Shown here: one piece after another, positions 23,411 through 24,495 of the stretch | How the letters are laid out: the number at the start of each line of letters is the position of its first letter | Position numbering within the stretch: position 1 is the stretch's first letter | The notes under the pieces: model-generated | What the model saw: only the letters and a program-made list of their open reading frames with translations | The model's database searches: none | What the model was told of the DNA's origin: nothing | Made by a program: the position numbers and the translations under genes | Assembly (NCBI GenBank): GCA_023389175.1 | Contig: JAEWEW010000044.1 | Span: 1 to 24,495 of the forward strand | DNA from: Pseudomonadota bacterium | Lineage (GTDB): Bacteria > Pseudomonadota > Gammaproteobacteria > Burkholderiales > Burkholderiaceae_E | DNA length: 24,495 bases | Direction of reading: 5' to 3'

Positions 23411-24235
23411 ATGCTGAGTACCAATCCTTATGCCGTCGCCGGCCAATCGTTGCCTGCCAGCTTCCTGCAGTGGTTCCTGGTGCTGATGGCCGTGCTCGTG
23501 GTGGCCGGGACCCTCTTCGACGTCATCCATAAGGGCAGCGCGCGGTACTTCTTCGCGAACATGCGCAGGTCGAAGCAGGAGGGCCGCGCGGTGGGCGGTG
23601 GCCAGACGGTTTCGATCGCCGTGCAGACCGCGGTCGTCGACGTGCTCGCCTCGGGCGAGTTCTGCAACACGAAGCGGCGGGTGGCGCACCTGCTGGGCAT
23701 GTACGGGTTCATCCTCTACCTGATCGCCACGGCGGTTATGGTGTTCCGCTACCCAACCGACGTCGCGTCCACGCCGGCCATCTGGCCGGTGCTTTGGTGG
23801 ATCGGCGCCCTGATGGTGCTTGTGGGCGGCTACTGGTTCTGGTTCTTCATCCGCGTGGATGTCGTGGCGGAAGGCCGCTCCCCTTTCCGCCTGGTGAAGG
23901 CGGACCTCTTCGTCCTGTCGCTGCTGGTGAGCGTGACGCTCGGCGTCCTGTGGGCGGCCACGGGCGGGGGCATGGGTGTGCTCTTCTGGCTCTACCTCCT
24001 GGCCACCATCGTCCTCTTCGGCGGTGTTCCGTGGTCCAAGTTCGCCAACATGTTCTTCAAGCCGGCCGCGGCCTTCGAGAAGCGGATGTCCGAGGCCAAC
24101 GGCACGGCCCAGAACCTGCCGACGCAGACACGCGACGATCCCGAGCAACGGAAGCGGCACTCCATGGAGTTGCTGCGCGACGCTCCGATGGACATGGGGC
24201 TCGGCATCAAGCGCGAGGCGCCCCGCCACTACTAG
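23411..24235 (+). CDS. aprM: AprM, adenylylsulfate reductase-associated membrane protein
   Basis: This 274-residue protein has five membrane segments near residues 18-38, 93-112, 123-146, 164-184 and 188-206, and a hydrophilic C-terminal tail. AprM is thought to anchor the APS reductase AprBA and take electrons from sulfite oxidation into the quinone pool in many sulfur oxidisers, in place of the QmoABC complex. Length, topology (VIHKGSARYFFANMRRSKQE after helix 1, RRVAHLLGMYGFILYLIATA in helix 2) and the aprB gene 46 bases downstream support the call. The ATG at 23411 has a good AGAGGAA Shine-Dalgarno sequence. H40 and H93 sit at helix edges and could be haem or quinone-site residues, which is speculative. 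Confidence 0.85.
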   Translation: MLSTNPYAVAGQSLPASFLQWFLVLMAVLVVAGTLFDVIHKGSARYFFANMRRSKQEGRAVGGGQTVSIAVQTAVVDVLASGEFCNTKRRVAHLLGMYGFILYLIATAVMVFRYPTDVASTPAIWPVLWWIGALMVLVGGYWFWFFIRVDVVAEGRSPFRLVKADLFVLSLLVSVTLGVLWAATGGGMGVLFWLYLLATIVLFGGVPWSKFANMFFKPAAAFEKRMSEANGTAQNLPTQTRDDPEQRKRHSMELLRDAPMDMGLGIKREAPRHY

Positions 24236-24281
24236 AAAGCAGACCACCAAGCTCATCAGGAACCGCTCAAGGAGCAGACTT

Positions 24282-24495
24282 ATGCCTACCTTCGTCTACA
24301 TGACGAGGTGCGATGGATGCGGGCACTGCGTCGACATCTGTCCCTCGGACATCATGCACATCGACGAGACCTATCGCCGCGCCTACAACATCGAGCCGAA
24401 CATGTGCTGGGAGTGCTACTCCTGCGTAAAGGCCTGCCCGCAGCACGCGATCGACGTGCGCGGATACGCTGATTTCGCCCCGCTCGGCCACAGCG
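24282..24495 (+). CDS. aprB: Adenylylsulfate reductase beta subunit AprB (partial, runs off the window)
   Basis: Only the first 71 codons are present. AprB carries two [4Fe-4S] clusters that receive electrons from the FAD subunit AprA when sulfite plus AMP is oxidised to APS. The first cluster motif is C10-x2-C13-x2-C16-x3-C20 (CDGCGHCVDICPSDIMHID). The second is C42-x2-C45-x2-C48-x3-C52 (CWECYSCVKACPQHAIDVRG), followed by YADFAPLGH, a stretch characteristic of AprB. Start ATG 24282 has a perfect AAGGAG (24269-24274) with a 7-base spacer. aprA is expected immediately downstream. The order aprM-aprB is that of sulfur-oxidising bacteria. Confidence 0.95.
   Translation, partial: MPTFVYMTRCDGCGHCVDICPSDIMHIDETYRRAYNIEPNMCWECYSCVKACPQHAIDVRGYADFAPLGHS

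Noticed and set aside
1..24495. CRISPR array, tRNA, rRNA, transposase or integrase
   Set aside because: No regularly spaced repeats, cloverleaf-like segments, rRNA sequence or mobile-element genes were seen on either strand.

Overview
The window is very GC-rich DNA with tightly packed genes. It looks like a chromosome segment from a betaproteobacterium, probably Burkholderiales or a related sulfur-oxidising lineage. This placement rests on the double-length UvrA, the DctPQM transporter and the aprM-type sulfur-oxidation genes. It is an inference from gene content, not a phylogeny. I see no tRNA, rRNA, CRISPR array, integrase or insertion sequence.

Layout. (1) 199-6593 (+): a 2006-residue tandem UvrA overlapping a small DUF423 membrane protein. 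(2) 6584-7486 (-): an EamA/DMT-type transporter, divergent from the next block. (3) 7532-14484 (+): a compact run of pgi (glucose-6-phosphate isomerase), a PLP-dependent D-serine-dehydratase-like enzyme, a TldD protease subunit, its TldE/PmbA-like partner and an ornithine cyclodeaminase/imine reductase family enzyme. A stack of perfect hairpins lies at the tldD/tldE junction. (4) 14585-17440 (+): a complete TRAP dicarboxylate transporter, dctP-dctQ-dctM. (5) 17488-19325 (-): an RraA/HMG-aldolase-like enzyme preceded by an LhgO-like FAD oxidoreductase, together a probable two-gene operon converging on dctM. (6) 19372-20217 (+): purU. (7) 20214-20744 (-): a YfcE-type metallophosphoesterase.

From about 20.7 kb to the right edge lies a dissimilatory sulfur-oxidation locus: sat (ATP sulfurylase), a convergent LysR-type regulator, then aprM and the start of aprB. 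aprA presumably follows outside the window. In sulfur oxidisers AprBA oxidises sulfite plus AMP to APS, AprM is the proposed membrane electron acceptor, and Sat converts APS plus pyrophosphate to ATP and sulfate. The 312-base gap between lysR and aprM holds a strong G-quadruplex-type tract and repeated T-N11-A elements, which makes it the likely control region of the apr operon. Base composition around the start of this block is visibly less GC-rich than the genes to its left.

The most notable points are: the double UvrA whose second half lacks the insertion domain; the hairpin stack that sets or extends the N-terminus of the TldE-like protein; the tldDE/D-amino-acid/imine-reductase cluster behind pgi; a possibly leaderless pgi; and the lysR-aprM regulatory gap. 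No single undescribed system can be claimed from sequence reading alone.
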